From contig CM070584.1 of assembly GCA_036346355.1 (NCBI GenBank), forward strand, positions 25,700,039-25,764,038: a stretch of 64,000 nucleotides of DNA, read 5' to 3'. The notes under the pieces are model-generated. The model worked only from the letters and a program-made list of their open reading frames with translations. It did not search any database and had not been told where the DNA came from. Position 1 is the first letter of the stretch. Each line of letters opens with the position of its first letter. This stretch comes from Rhipidocladum racemiflorum (taxonomy: Eukaryota; Streptophyta; Magnoliopsida; Poales; Poaceae). A program made the translations under genes and the position numbers. Shown one piece after another: positions 12,100 to 22,394 of the stretch.

Positions 12100-13140
12100 T
12101 TATGAGCCCATATGGCATATCTTGAGGGGGAGCTGATGTGTATTATATGTTTATATGTGTTTATTCAACATTTCCTTCTATTCCTTCTGGGTATCTTTGG
12201 GCTTCTTTTCATTCTGTTTAGTCCACTTCGCCTAGACTTCTGGCATGCTTCAGCATGGACCTCTCATCTTATGCTTTAGGATGCTATTCTTTTCTTCTTC
12301 TCGGTTGAGCTCACTCACAGTCTTGTAGGTCTAGCAGGTGTTGGCCCCCCTGGGTAGACAGGGTTTGTGTTTACTCCTAAGCTAGAGTTTGAGAGTTAGT
12401 TTTCCTTTGTAAGTCATATGGGGAAGGTGAGAGCGAGTCTGAGCCTAGAGGTCTCTACCATCTTTTCTATGCTCTTAGATCACCCAATTGTCAGTTTCTC
12501 CTTTTCCTCTTCTCATTTTGGTTTCTGGTTTCAGTTGAGTTTAATTCTTTTTCTTGGAATTCAAAATTGCTAATGACTCAACTTGAATCAGATTTGTGCT
12601 TAAAATTGACTCACTTGTTGAGGGGGAGTTTAGAATTGACTTTCTTGTGTTGCATATAGACTTGTTTTCATTTTCGAGCTTTGTCTTTTATGCAAATGAT
12701 AAAACTGTGATATGTTGCACTTAGCTACTTTCATGAAGATCTTTGCTAGTCTAGGTCATATCTAATATGGTGTATCATGTTTAAACTAGCCATCATCTAA
12801 ATTGAGCTTTCTTGAAAACTTGATGAAACTTAGCTTTTACTTGCTATATTTCTTTACTAGATGCTTATGCCATGCTTAGTGAAATAGTGGGTTTCTACTA
12901 GAGTCCCTAGAGCAACTTGGGTTAGCTATATTGTTCCATTCCAGAATCCTCAACATGCTCATGAATCTAAGTGCTGAAATGATAAAGATTGGCTTATTTG
13001 TGCTAAAACTGAACTCAACACTTTACATTCTCGAGACTACTTCCCATTGCACTTAGGATGAACTTGGAATGAATTGTGTGTGACCAAAAACACTCTTTTA
13101 AGCTTTTTGTTTGAGATGGTTGAATATGGCTTGAGTCAAT
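12100..13140 (+). other. Copia A 3' non-coding region, first part
   Basis: Sequence downstream of the RNase H end, resuming after the solo LTR. It has no long reading frame. It contains polypurine-tract-like GAGGGGGAG motifs at 12124-12132 and 12620-12628, which recur in the second part (47755-48669) and just before the 3' LTR. Such repeated tracts have been described upstream of the 3' LTR in Sireviruses. Part of it (12798-13042) is repeated in inverted form at 1-245. Confidence 0.75.
13136..13140. repeat. Target-site duplication TCAAT of the full-length G1 element
   Basis: TCAAT before the 5' LTR at 13141 is repeated at 47755-47759 immediately after the 3' LTR end. This joins 34.6 kb into one insertion event with later nested insertions. 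Confidence 0.9.
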
Positions 13141-14348
13141 TGTGACACCACGGAGTGTCGTATATTATAAAATGTGAATGTTGAGGTCAAAAACTATATA
13201 AAATATGAAAATGGAAGTTAAAACTTTACGTTATGCCGTTTATAGCGTGTTTTTGGGCCGTTTTCGGGTGTTTGGGCCTCTCCGGGGGACTTTGGGCCTT
13301 GGGGGTTGAGTTGGGCCTCCGGTGGAAGGGTTTGGGCCCAAGGGGGGACTTTTGGGCAGCCAAATCTGGCCCGCACCCCTTGGTGCGCCCCCCACTCCCT
13401 CTCCCAACCCTAGCCGCCACCCCCTAGCACCCCCATGCGCCTCCACCCTTCCCCTTCCTCTCCATCTTCCCCCATGGCGCCACCACCCCTCTTCTCCCCT
13501 CTCCACCTCCCTTGCTGTCCCTAGGGGAGTTCTCCACCTCACCACCCCGCAGATCCGTCCATTGGAGCGCTCCGCGACGAGGAGATCCGGTGGATTTGGA
13601 GCAAGGAAGGAGATCGCGCGAACCGGGAGGAGATCCGTTGGGTTTTCGTTCGTCGGGCGAAGGTATGGCCACAGGGATCCTTGGGGTTGGTCTAGGTTCT
13701 GTTCTAAGGGTTAATATCATGTTTTTAGATGAATTGGTGGTGCTGGAATTGAGTAGATTAGATGAAATCTAGAAGTTGCCACGTTCTCTGTTTCGGGCTG
13801 CATGAGCAGTCGACCTAGGGTTTGGGTTTTCTACAATTTAGATTCGGAATTTGGTCAGCCGCCTGTTGAAGAAGTTGTAGGTAATTTCAATACCTTTCAG
13901 TGGGTATAAAGAACGTCCAATTCCTCTGAGCCGTTTGAAAGTTATGCTAGTTTTACTGAACGTATTAAAATCTGTGACGTGATTGGAACAGATCACGGTA
14001 TTCTGTAGATTAAACCACTTTAGAGTCCGAATCAGTTTTTCCATATACTTAGAAAAAGTTAGGAAATTTCCTAAGCTACGCGAGGATGTACTTGTTTAAT
14101 CGATTCGGAGTGGCAGAACCCGAGTTATGCTCGTTGCAAGTCTGCTGTCCCGATGGGACAGAACCTCTGTTTTTGGGTTGTGCGGGTAGTTTGCGAAGTC
14201 GGGGTAGAAGAGTGTTTGCGTATTGTTTTATGGGCATGATTTTGAGTGTGTGGTGCCTATGTGCAGGTGTTGTAACCCCGGGGGTGCCCTCTACGTCTCG
14301 CCAATCCGTCGCCCGTGGTTGAGGCAAGTGTATTGGAATGGGTAGCGG
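13141..14348 (+). repeat. G1 5' LTR, first part
   Basis: Begins TGTGACACC and is near-identical to the start of the 3' LTR at 45556. It is interrupted after 'gggtagcgg' by the right-facing TG end of the G3 element. The LTR resumes at about 40387, and about 145 bp (equivalent to 46766-46910 of the 3' LTR) is missing at the junction. Confidence 0.9.
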
Positions 14349-16639
14349 TGTGGGGGGTCCCGTCCTGGTACAGTGATACTCCATTACTGTTGCGTGGGCC
14401 TGGTTAATCACGCAACCCGTAACGTAACGATCACGGCATCACGACAGACTCAGATTGAAATCACTTGGCTAGCACGATACTCGAATGAGGTCACATGCTA
14501 CCCAATTGGTTCCAATTTGAGATTCCCGCAACCATGTGATAACCACTAGTCCCTGGATCGGTAGGCTAGCGTCACATGTTGAGAAGGGAGAGTCTCATCC
14601 AAATGAACGTAGCACAAGGGCAGAGGTAATATATTACAACGGTAGATAATAATATTACAACTTGTTCCTGTTTACAAAATGCCGATTGGCTTAAAGTAAG
14701 CGAAGAGAAAAACATCGGAGAAACAAAATTAAAGCGCCACGGTGTGCCTCCATTCCCACAGGCAACGGCGAGCATCTAACTCCGCTTAGCCGTCAAGCGC
14801 ACCACCCTCGTCCTGGGTCACGAACTCCTGGTCACCTTCTTCCTCACCTGCATCTTCTGCTCCTCACACGAATTTTGAGCAAGCGGTGAGTACACGTATG
14901 TACTCGCAAGACTTTATTGTTTGCAAGTATAATAATAATGCAGGCAAAACAATGAAGATGGTTGCTATTCTAATTCAGTTTTGCATGAAGCTGAAGTTAT
15001 TTGCAATAGACTAATAGATTGGAATACTGCACCGTTTATAAATCATTTAGTAAACGAGAATAAATCAATACATAATGTAATTGTACATTTCATTTAACAT
15101 CCAATTTCTTCCAACATAATCAACACCACCATCACATGGCATCATGAATCATTTTCCTTCAACATAACCAACACCACCATCATGTGGCATCAAGAATCAT
15201 CACCAACTTGATCAAATCACCAAACCAACCAATCTTTGAGTTCAACGACTCAACATTTGCATAACACAGCCCATCGTTTAAAAGATCTACCGAAATTTAA
15301 TCCTTTTCAGAAATCAAAACCAAAATTACTATACTTGACAGGAAATACCCAAGATGCTCGTGACCGTGAGCACGGCTAATCGATTAGTTTGTTTAATCTC
15401 TGCAGAGAATGCACACTTTACCCACACGACACATTCTAGCAATCATGTCAACCATGCCACGCGATACATACCGTATCCGCTTTGCTAGATTGTGACGAAA
15501 CTTTTCCAATTGTCGGCATTTAGCCTTGCGTCAGCCCCGGCGATGTGCGCTCTTTGCTTTGGGTGGGGGATCCACTCACCCACACAGTACCGGGCCAGGC
15601 GAGTACCCCTAAAATTAGGGTGGTTGGGTACCGTACACTCCAAACACGATTCACCCACACGGATCCAACGATGGCTAACAGACCCATCGTGCCTTTTACC
15701 CTCGACCAAAGCATCCACCGTTGTTTCATGAAAGCCTCCAACACTGCGGCGTGGTGAGGGAGTATTCTAAGCAATACCAAAGACGTCGGTATTACCCAAC
15801 TACTTCGACACCACGGCGCAAGATCAAATTCCAACTCTGTACTAGGTTTAGGCTATCCCATACTAGCACATGTGGTTGTGCACGAAAGGACTTGGTTAAA
15901 AGCGTCAAGTTAAGTCCTTAGGTTTGCCTGAGACGAGACCTCCCATCATCCGTCAGGCATAAATCACCATACACCTTTTCCTTTTTCATCTTTTACCAAC
16001 ATAGCCTTTATTTTTCCAAAAACCATCATTTCGAAATCCTAATAACGTATCGAAAATCTTTGATTATTGAGTCCACCGATCATTATTCAATCAGTCTAAA
16101 AAATTTGGGCTAAGCGTATGCAACTATTAGACTCATATTCCCTGGCGACACTTATTATAAGCGTCTACCCTTAAACTAGGGTTACTCAAGGATTTTAGGG
16201 TAACAACGAGATTGAGATAAGCCATCCAACCTTTAGGGTAACTACCTATCCCCACCATTTAAATATTTGTAATAATCATATGCATGCGCAATAGTTTTGC
16301 GAATCATCAAATACATTTGCAATTATAGGAGCAATATGATCAAAGGGTGCTTGCACGCTTGCTCTGAGTTTTGCGTGTCCTGCGGTCGAAGTCCGGATCC
16401 TCGCCAATCGCTCTCGAGGCGTCAGCGTCTAAACGAAAGCGCGACAAAAGAAATAACGAGGAAGCGATTAAGATCCGGTGAGAACAAGGCAAAAGGCTCA
16501 AAGAAGCGGACCATAACTAATAGCGAACCACGAGAAAGACAACTCAGCGAAAATCAAAACTTGAATTGGAGACGGCGATGCGGTGTACAAACTCGATTAG
16601 TGCCGCTCTATCAGCGTACCGGGCAAGACGCAAAGTGGT

Positions 16640-16803
16640 CGGTAGTGCCGTGACTACGAAACCCAAAAGGGACCCTCTCTCGGAAAATAACTACGGCGTT
16701 GCGGGAGCGGTAGTGCCGAACCGAACTCCGGCGACCGCCGCATAAGGAGTCGGTAGTGCCGGCCTGAGCGGCAGTATCGGACTTACCACGTCGGTAGTGC
16801 CGG
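16640..16803. repeat. Cluster of CGGTAGTGCCG motifs in G3 LTR
   Basis: The core cGGTAGTGCCG occurs at about 16640-16650, 16708-16718, 16751-16761 and 16792-16802, roughly 40-70 bp apart. CGG and CCG arms flank a 5-base spacer, so each unit could form a small imperfect hairpin or binding site. Related clusters lie at 24650-24830 and 35405-35610 in the other G3 copies, where the exact core is often altered. Confidence 0.7.
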
Positions 16804-17439
16804 CCACAGGTCGACTGAATTTTCCAGAAAAAGGATTTTCGCACAAACGACTTCGGGATTCCGCGACGATTGCATGGATGGGTTCTCGGAGGTGACAAGG
16901 ACCCATTTATGCAGACCGCACGTGGTTCCGACCTCGTTTGGCCTACATCCTAATCCGAGAAACTCTAGAGACCTAATTTACGCTAAATTCCGACTTTCAC
17001 TCCGAATCGAATTCAAACTCGATTCCTATCGCAAAACTCGGACTTTAACGACGTCGAATACGTTCAAGGGTCCTTTCCTAGCTTTTGGAACTAGGGTTCC
17101 AAAGTTTAATTCCAAAGTTACGAAAAACGACATTTAACCTAATCTATCAGATAAAAACGTATTTAGGGTTTCAAATCTCAGTTTTCGCACTAACTTGAGA
17201 ACTCTTGCACCTAACCTAGGTTTAGAAACTCAGCTAACTAAAAGTTGAGCACTACAACTTGGTTTTCTAGGGTTTTAGCTTAAAGAAAAGTTGATAGAAA
17301 AGGAGAAAAATCTGAGGATCAAGCTCAAGTCAACCCAGATCTGTGAAACTTGCTTCACTCACCACAGTTGCTATTAAGGTTTTTAAAAGTGATGATCTCC
17401 TCCGTGGCTTGCTTCACCTTGAGCTCAAGAACAGCGGAG

Positions 17440-17580
17440 AGAGAGTTTTAGGGAGAGGAAGAGCTTGAGAGAGAGGGAGAGAGCTCCATGGGAGAGAGAG
17501 AGCTAGAGAGGGAGAGCTAGAGGGTGAGAGGGAGAGTGAGAGGGAGTGAAGTGAGGGAGAGAGTTGGTGGGGAGGAGAAC
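17440..17580. repeat. GA-rich low-complexity tract in G3 LTR
   Basis: Purine-rich run of GAGAGAG units, repeated at about 39735-39880 in the other G3 LTR. On the coding (minus) strand it is a CT-rich tract. Confidence 0.85.
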
Positions 17581-17976
17581 CCTCTAAAAAGCGTGGAGGT
17601 GGCTAGGGCAACTTGGTCAGCCATGGGCGCCCGCCCCACTGCCCGAACCCCTCGGCGGTGATACCGGCCCAGGGCAGGCGTGATCACTGCCAAGGCGACA
17701 AAACCCCAAAAACCCCAAAAACTCGAAACTCAACAACTCTTCCCGAAACCTCTAGGATAGACTCTAGGATAGCTAGAGAAGGTTCAGAAACTACGGTTGC
17801 TCAGAAATTCTAACCAGTACAGCTAAAGCGAGATTTTGGAGCAAAAACTAAAACGAAACAGATTGGGCAAACAAATCCAAACACAATTAACTCCAAATAG
17901 AATTTCCAAATAACTCACAAAGGATAATTAATATATATTTTTTTTAAAAAGACAAGTTCAAACTCAGGATGTTACA

Positions 17977-18475
17977 GCTCTACCCCCCTTACAATAATCT
18001 CGTCCTCGAGATTACAAGGATTTAGAAAAGAAAGATGGAAACTCGGATCGAAGGTGATCTTCACGTTCCCAGGTTGCTTCTTCTTCGGTATGATTATTCC
18101 ACTGGACTCGAAGCATTTTGATTACGTGATTACAAGTTAATCGTTCACGGCCGTCGTAACGCGAGTTGGATATTCGCGGTATGAAAGATCTGGTTGAAGT
18201 TCAATAGTATCCAGGGGAGTGAGTTCAGTAGGAACTCGAAGACACTTCTTCAACTGAGAGACATGAAACACGTCATGCACATCCGCAAGTTGAGGTGGAA
18301 GCTCCAACTGATAAGCTACTTCACCCTTCCTTGCAAGAATGCGATATGGACCGACGTATCTCGGTGCTAACTTTCCGCGAACTTGGAATCGCTTTGTGCC
18401 ATGTAGCGGCGACACCTTAAGATAGACAAAGTCGTCTACATTGAAGCTCAGATCACGGCGGCGATTATCGGCCAT
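17977..18475 (-). pseudogene. G3 integrase C-terminus and decayed chromodomain
   Basis: The minus-strand frame 18475-18137 encodes the integrase C-terminal part: NRRRDLSFNVDDFVYLKV, LAPRYVGPYRILARKGEVAY and VHDVFHVSQLKKCLRVP, the block typical of Tekay/RIRE3-type chromoviruses. It stops at 18137 where the chromodomain should begin. The following 160 bp contain only scattered remnants, ending with LNPCNLEDEIIVRGVEL just before the LTR. The polypurine tract AAGGGGGGTAGAGC (minus) lies at 17977-17990. Chromodomains in these elements direct integration to modified histones; this one is not functional. Confidence 0.85.
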
Positions 18476-18667
18476 AGCTCTTTTGTCTAGACTTAGCCTC
18501 CTTCAACCGATCGCGGATTAGCCTCGACTTGCGTCTCGGCTTCACGAATCCTTTGTCAGGTCCAAAGAACTTTCTTTCACCGAGCTTGGACCGAGAAAAG
18601 AGGTGTTTGGCACTTTCTTCCATCTGATGCTTCAAGCGGAGACATTTGAAGGCTTGCTTGATAACTA

Positions 18668-18967
18668 TTATTGTAGGAAAACTTCAATAAGCGCTAAACA
18701 TTTTTCCCACTTTGAGTTATACGAAAGAATACAAGCTCTAAGCATGTCTTCCAGGATTTGATTTGTTCTTTCAGTCTGTCCATCGATGCAGAGGATGGTA
18801 GGTCTTTGAAGAAACAGCTTAGTCCCTAGAAGTTCATGCAAATTCTTCCAGAACGCTTGAAGTGAAGCTGGGGTCCACGGTCGAGACACAATGGTTTTAG
18901 GAATTCCATGTAGTCGGACAATATGGTTCGTAGAGTTACGCAAGTTTAGCTCCATTGTAGGTAACAC
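18668..18967 (-). pseudogene. G3 integrase core fragment
   Basis: The frame contains HGIPKTIVSRPWTP, which corresponds to the HGVPKRIVSDRGTQF block but has lost the catalytic Asp (SR in place of SDRG). DGQTERTNQILEDMLRACIL retains the Glu of the DDE triad. A frame break at about 18668 separates it from the C-terminal part, and about 50-100 bp of recognisable linker is degraded. Inactive. Confidence 0.83.
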
Positions 18968-19158
18968 GTCTCAGGTATGAAATGAGCAACTTTGGTTAAC
19001 CTAGGTCGATAATTACCCAAATAGAGTCATGGCCATTAGCTGATTTTGGCGGGCGGTGATGAAGTCCATTCCGAGCCTCATCCCATTTCCACTCCGGAAT
19101 CCTCAAGGGTTGAAGCATTCGGTGGTCGTTGGTGCTCTGCTTTCACTACCGACACACA

Positions 19159-20013
19159 TCACAAATGGCGACGTATGCGGCGATATCCCTTTTCATACCA
19201 GGCCACCAAAATTTCTTTCGAAATATCTTGATACATTTTAGTGCTTCCCGGGTGAATTGACAACAGAGTCTCATGAGCTTCTTTCAAGATCAATTCTTTG
19301 ATCTCCTGATCATTTGGGACATAAATTTGACATCCACGCATAATCAGACCATCAACTTGTTCTGAAAACTCCGATGACGCGCTTTCTTTCAAAATGCGCT
19401 TGATCTCAGCTACTCCTTCATCTTTCAACTGAGCAGCCCGAATTTGGGATTCAAGGGTAGGTCGTAGGGTTAATGTAGCCACAAATCCTTCCCCTACCAT
19501 CTCCAAGTTAAGTTTACGGAACTCATCCAGTAACTGGGTTTGACAAACACCCGACATGGTATTATTAGTGTGTAGCTTGCGACTGAGGGCATCAACTACC
19601 ACATTAGCTTTTCCTGGATGATAATGAATTCCCAAATCATAGTCCTTGATTAGCTCCAACCATCGGCGCTGTCTCAAATTTAGGTCTGGTTGGGTGAAGA
19701 AGTATTTCAGGCTCTTATGGTCGGTAAATATCTCAACTCGGTTTCCGATGAGATAATGACGCCATAACTTAAGAGCATGAATTACGGCAGCTAATTCTAG
19801 ATCATGAGTTGGATAATTGGCTTCATGAGGTTTCAGTTGGCGTGAAGCATACGCCACGACTTTTCCTTCTGCATCAAAGACACAACTAAGACCTTGGCGT
19901 GAAGCATCACAAAATACGTCAAAGTTTTTGTGTACATCGAGCAAGACAAGAATTGGAGCTATTGTAAGTCTTCGCTTCAACTCTAGGAAACTAACTTCAC
20001 AAGTGATGTCCAC
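19159..20013 (-). pseudogene. G3 reverse transcriptase thumb, RNase H and integrase zinc-finger
   Basis: The 284-residue minus-strand frame carries the Gypsy RNase H: FDVFCDASRQGL (Asp), DLELAAVIHALKLWRHYL (Glu), FTDHKSLKYFFTQPDLNLRQRRWLELIKDYD (Asp) and GKANVVVDALSRK. It continues into the linker and the start of the H2C2 integrase zinc-binding region (HETLLSIHPGSTKMYQDI). The expected 'GCVL' after QGL is altered to CVFDAEGK by a small deletion. Downstream toward the integrase core (19158-18968) the frame is broken. Confidence 0.88.
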
Positions 20014-20239
20014 TCAAATTTCTTCTCCTTCTTGAGTAACTCACCATCGGCTTGGAAATTTTGGAAAAGTTTTAGATGAATCGCCGATAGTACCGGCTAA
20101 CCCAAGAAAACTTCGGACTTCGAGAACGACCGTGGCTATTCCCGAGCAAGTACATCCTTCACCTTGCTGGGATCAACAGCAACACCTCCTTCGGAGAGAA
20201 TGTGGCCTAAAAGCAACTTCATTGAGCCGTAACTCACAT

Positions 20240-20898
20240 TTATTGAACTTTGCATACGGTGATGTTCACTTGCAGTTTATCAAGCACTAAATGCAGATGG
20301 AGTTCATGCTCCTGCTCACTCAGGGAATAGATCAAAATGTCATCTATGAACACAACCACAAATTTATCTAAGTATTCCATGAATACTTTATTCATGAGAT
20401 TCATGAATGTGGCCGGTGCATTGGTGAGACCAAAAGAAACTCTTGTATACTCGTACAAACCATATCGAGTAGTAAACGCGATCTTCGGATATCTTAAAAT
20501 TTTGAGTTGAAAGTATCCCAGTCTCAAGTCAATCTTGGAAAAGACTCGAGCTCCACTTAATTGATCAAACAAATCATCAATCAGGAAGAGGATACTTATT
20601 TTTGATAGTGACTTCATTTAAGGATCGATAGTCCACGCACATCGTAAACTACCATCTTTCTTCTTGACGAAGAGCCTTTGGACTACCCCATGGAGACGAA
20701 CTAACTAGGGCGAACAAAGCCCTTAGCCAATTGCTCCTTGAGTTGTTTCTTCAACTCCAACAACTCATCGAGGGCATCCGATACTGGACGTTTGGATAAA
20801 GGTCTTGTTCCTGGCAGCAAGTCAATAACAAACTCCATATCCCGATCTGGAGGCAATCCGGTAATTCTTGAAACACATCGAGGATACTCACGGACCAA
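20240..20898 (-). pseudogene. G3 reverse transcriptase (palm/fingers), frameshifted
   Basis: Two minus-strand pieces. 20898-20701 encodes the N-terminal part (GLPPDRDMEFVIDLLPGT, ELKKQLKEQLAKGFVRPS). 20617-20240 encodes IDDLFDQLSGARVFSKIDLRLGY, FGLTNAPATFMNLMN and the catalytic FIDD box in VVFIDDILIYS. The gap between them lacks an open frame for the PWGAP/MCVDYR block. Between 20239 and 20014 the connection to RNase H is degraded. Confidence 0.87.
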
Positions 20899-20939
20899 TC
20901 GGCACTTGACTTAATTCCGCACGAAGCGAATGGAAAGAA

Positions 20940-21370
20940 GCCTTATGCACGCGTTTGATCGTTTGGAGTAATATTTAGTCCGATTCCATCCGAATTCACC
21001 AGAGAAATGGAGCGATTTGCGCAATCAATATGTCCTTGATTTTGAGACAACCAATCCATTCCAAGGATAACATTGAGTCGAGGGTATCAATCTGAATTAG
21101 ATTTCCCAAAAATAGAACTTCATTGATTACTATGGGTACTCTAAGGCATATGCGCTCGGCTTCGCATAACCGAACCAGGAGAATAGACTAACATTGGATT
21201 TACGCAATCTGTTAGTCTCAACCTTATGTTAAGTAACAAACCTTGAAGAAATGAAAGAATCTGAAGCGCTGAATCAAATAAAACCAAAGTGGAGTACTGA
21301 ATGTATGAAAACATACCAACTACCACATCCGAGCATTACTGGCCTCCTTCGCGGTCACTAGGTTAAGTCG
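20940..21370 (-). pseudogene. G3 aspartic protease relic
   Basis: Minus strand reads RLNLVTAKEAS near 21365-21330, then VLFDSALQILSF near 21300-21240, matching the VLFDSGASHSF active site of Gypsy proteases with a disrupted glycine/alanine step. Later fragments resemble the LGMDWL region. Several frameshifts and stops make it non-functional. Confidence 0.7.
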
Positions 21371-22394
21371 ACCACGGGCTTGACTCGGGGCTGCCTTTTG
21401 GCTAGAACGCCCTCCTAAGTGTCCACCGCGCCCGGTTGCAGAACCTTGTGGGCGAATCGGACCACTTGGTACTTGAGGTCGAGCAGCAACAGGACGCTTG
21501 CTCGGAGACGAAGCAGATATCGATCAAGGGACCTTACTAGCCCAGTCTGCCAAACCTGCACAGGATCCAACTGTGGATAATCTGGCACATACAGGTTCTC
21601 TTGGCTGTCCGGCTCACGAGAGGGACAAACAGGATACAACTAAGCCATTTCCGGTACGTCAAAGCGAAGCCTCAAAATTGCAATGTATGCTCCATCGAGT
21701 AGAGCTGCAAGAGGACTTGGCGCTGTACCATGATACTGACGGGTTTGTTCTCCTGCGTGGCGTCCGCGAATAGAAACTTCAGCCACATACAGGGAGGAAG
21801 CGGGACTAAGTCCAGCACGTGAGATCAAATACTGGGCGGCTCAGAAAGCCAAAGACGCTGCATCATCTCCCAGAGGGTAGCCTGAACTGAGCCCTCTAGA
21901 ATCGCAGTCGTGAAATAGCAGGGTTCCCAACGTCCAAACATCTAAGATTAAGAAGGGAAACAGATTAGTATCATCCTCAACAAACGGAAATTCGAATTAA
22001 ACAAAAATTAAATAAACGAAAGGAAAATAACCCAACAACGAACAAATAAAAGAAACTCACGATCTTAAACCTCATCCTCATCATTACTCAATTCTTAACT
22101 ATCTTTTGAAGTGGATAAGCTTCCCAAATGATTCTAACTTAAAATTCGAATAGGATTGGGAAAATAGGTCGAACCAAATACCCAATTTGCTTTTGCCCTG
22201 GAAATCTGACTTTGAAAGCCGAGATAAGAGGAAAATTTCATTCGAAGCTCAAAACCAGAAAAGGTGCTAAAGAAAAGAAAAGATCAGCATTCTATGTTTT
22301 CACAATTAAGAAGTGCATATTCAAATAACTTTTAAAGGGAGAAAACTCTTCCTTAATCCTATCAATTACAAACCTTTGCTCTGATACCACTCCT
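21371..22394 (-). pseudogene. G3 gag remnant and leader
   Basis: Between the protease and the primer binding site there is only about 1 kb. Minus-strand fragments at 21371-21960 show gag-like low-complexity sequence but no full capsid domain and no intact zinc knuckle. The last 430 bp (21961-22394) is AT-rich leader without an open frame. Gag appears largely deleted. Confidence 0.55.
22378..22389 (-). other. G3 primer binding site
   Basis: GCTCTGATACCA in plus orientation is the reverse of the initiator-Met tRNA type site TGGTATCAGAGC. It lies a few bases from the LTR edge at 22395, fixing the minus orientation and identifying the right-hand LTR as the 5' LTR. Confidence 0.9.

Larger units (their letters stand above)
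14349..17976 (-). repeat. G3 3' LTR (3628 bp)
   Basis: In plus orientation it runs from TGTGGGGGG at 14349 to GGATGTTACA at 17976. It aligns with the second G3 LTR (22395-25119 plus 39399-40284; about 3.6 kb without the insert) and with the extra partial copy 34298-35904. It holds a cluster of CGGTAGTGCCG motifs (16641-16803) and a GA-rich tract (about 17440-17580). Compared with the other copy it has many small indels in GC-rich positions. Confidence 0.88.

Noticed and set aside
17440..17580. GA-rich microsatellite as an independent regulatory element
   Set aside because: It is a standard part of the G3 LTR, repeated at 39735-39880, so it is not a separate feature of the locus.
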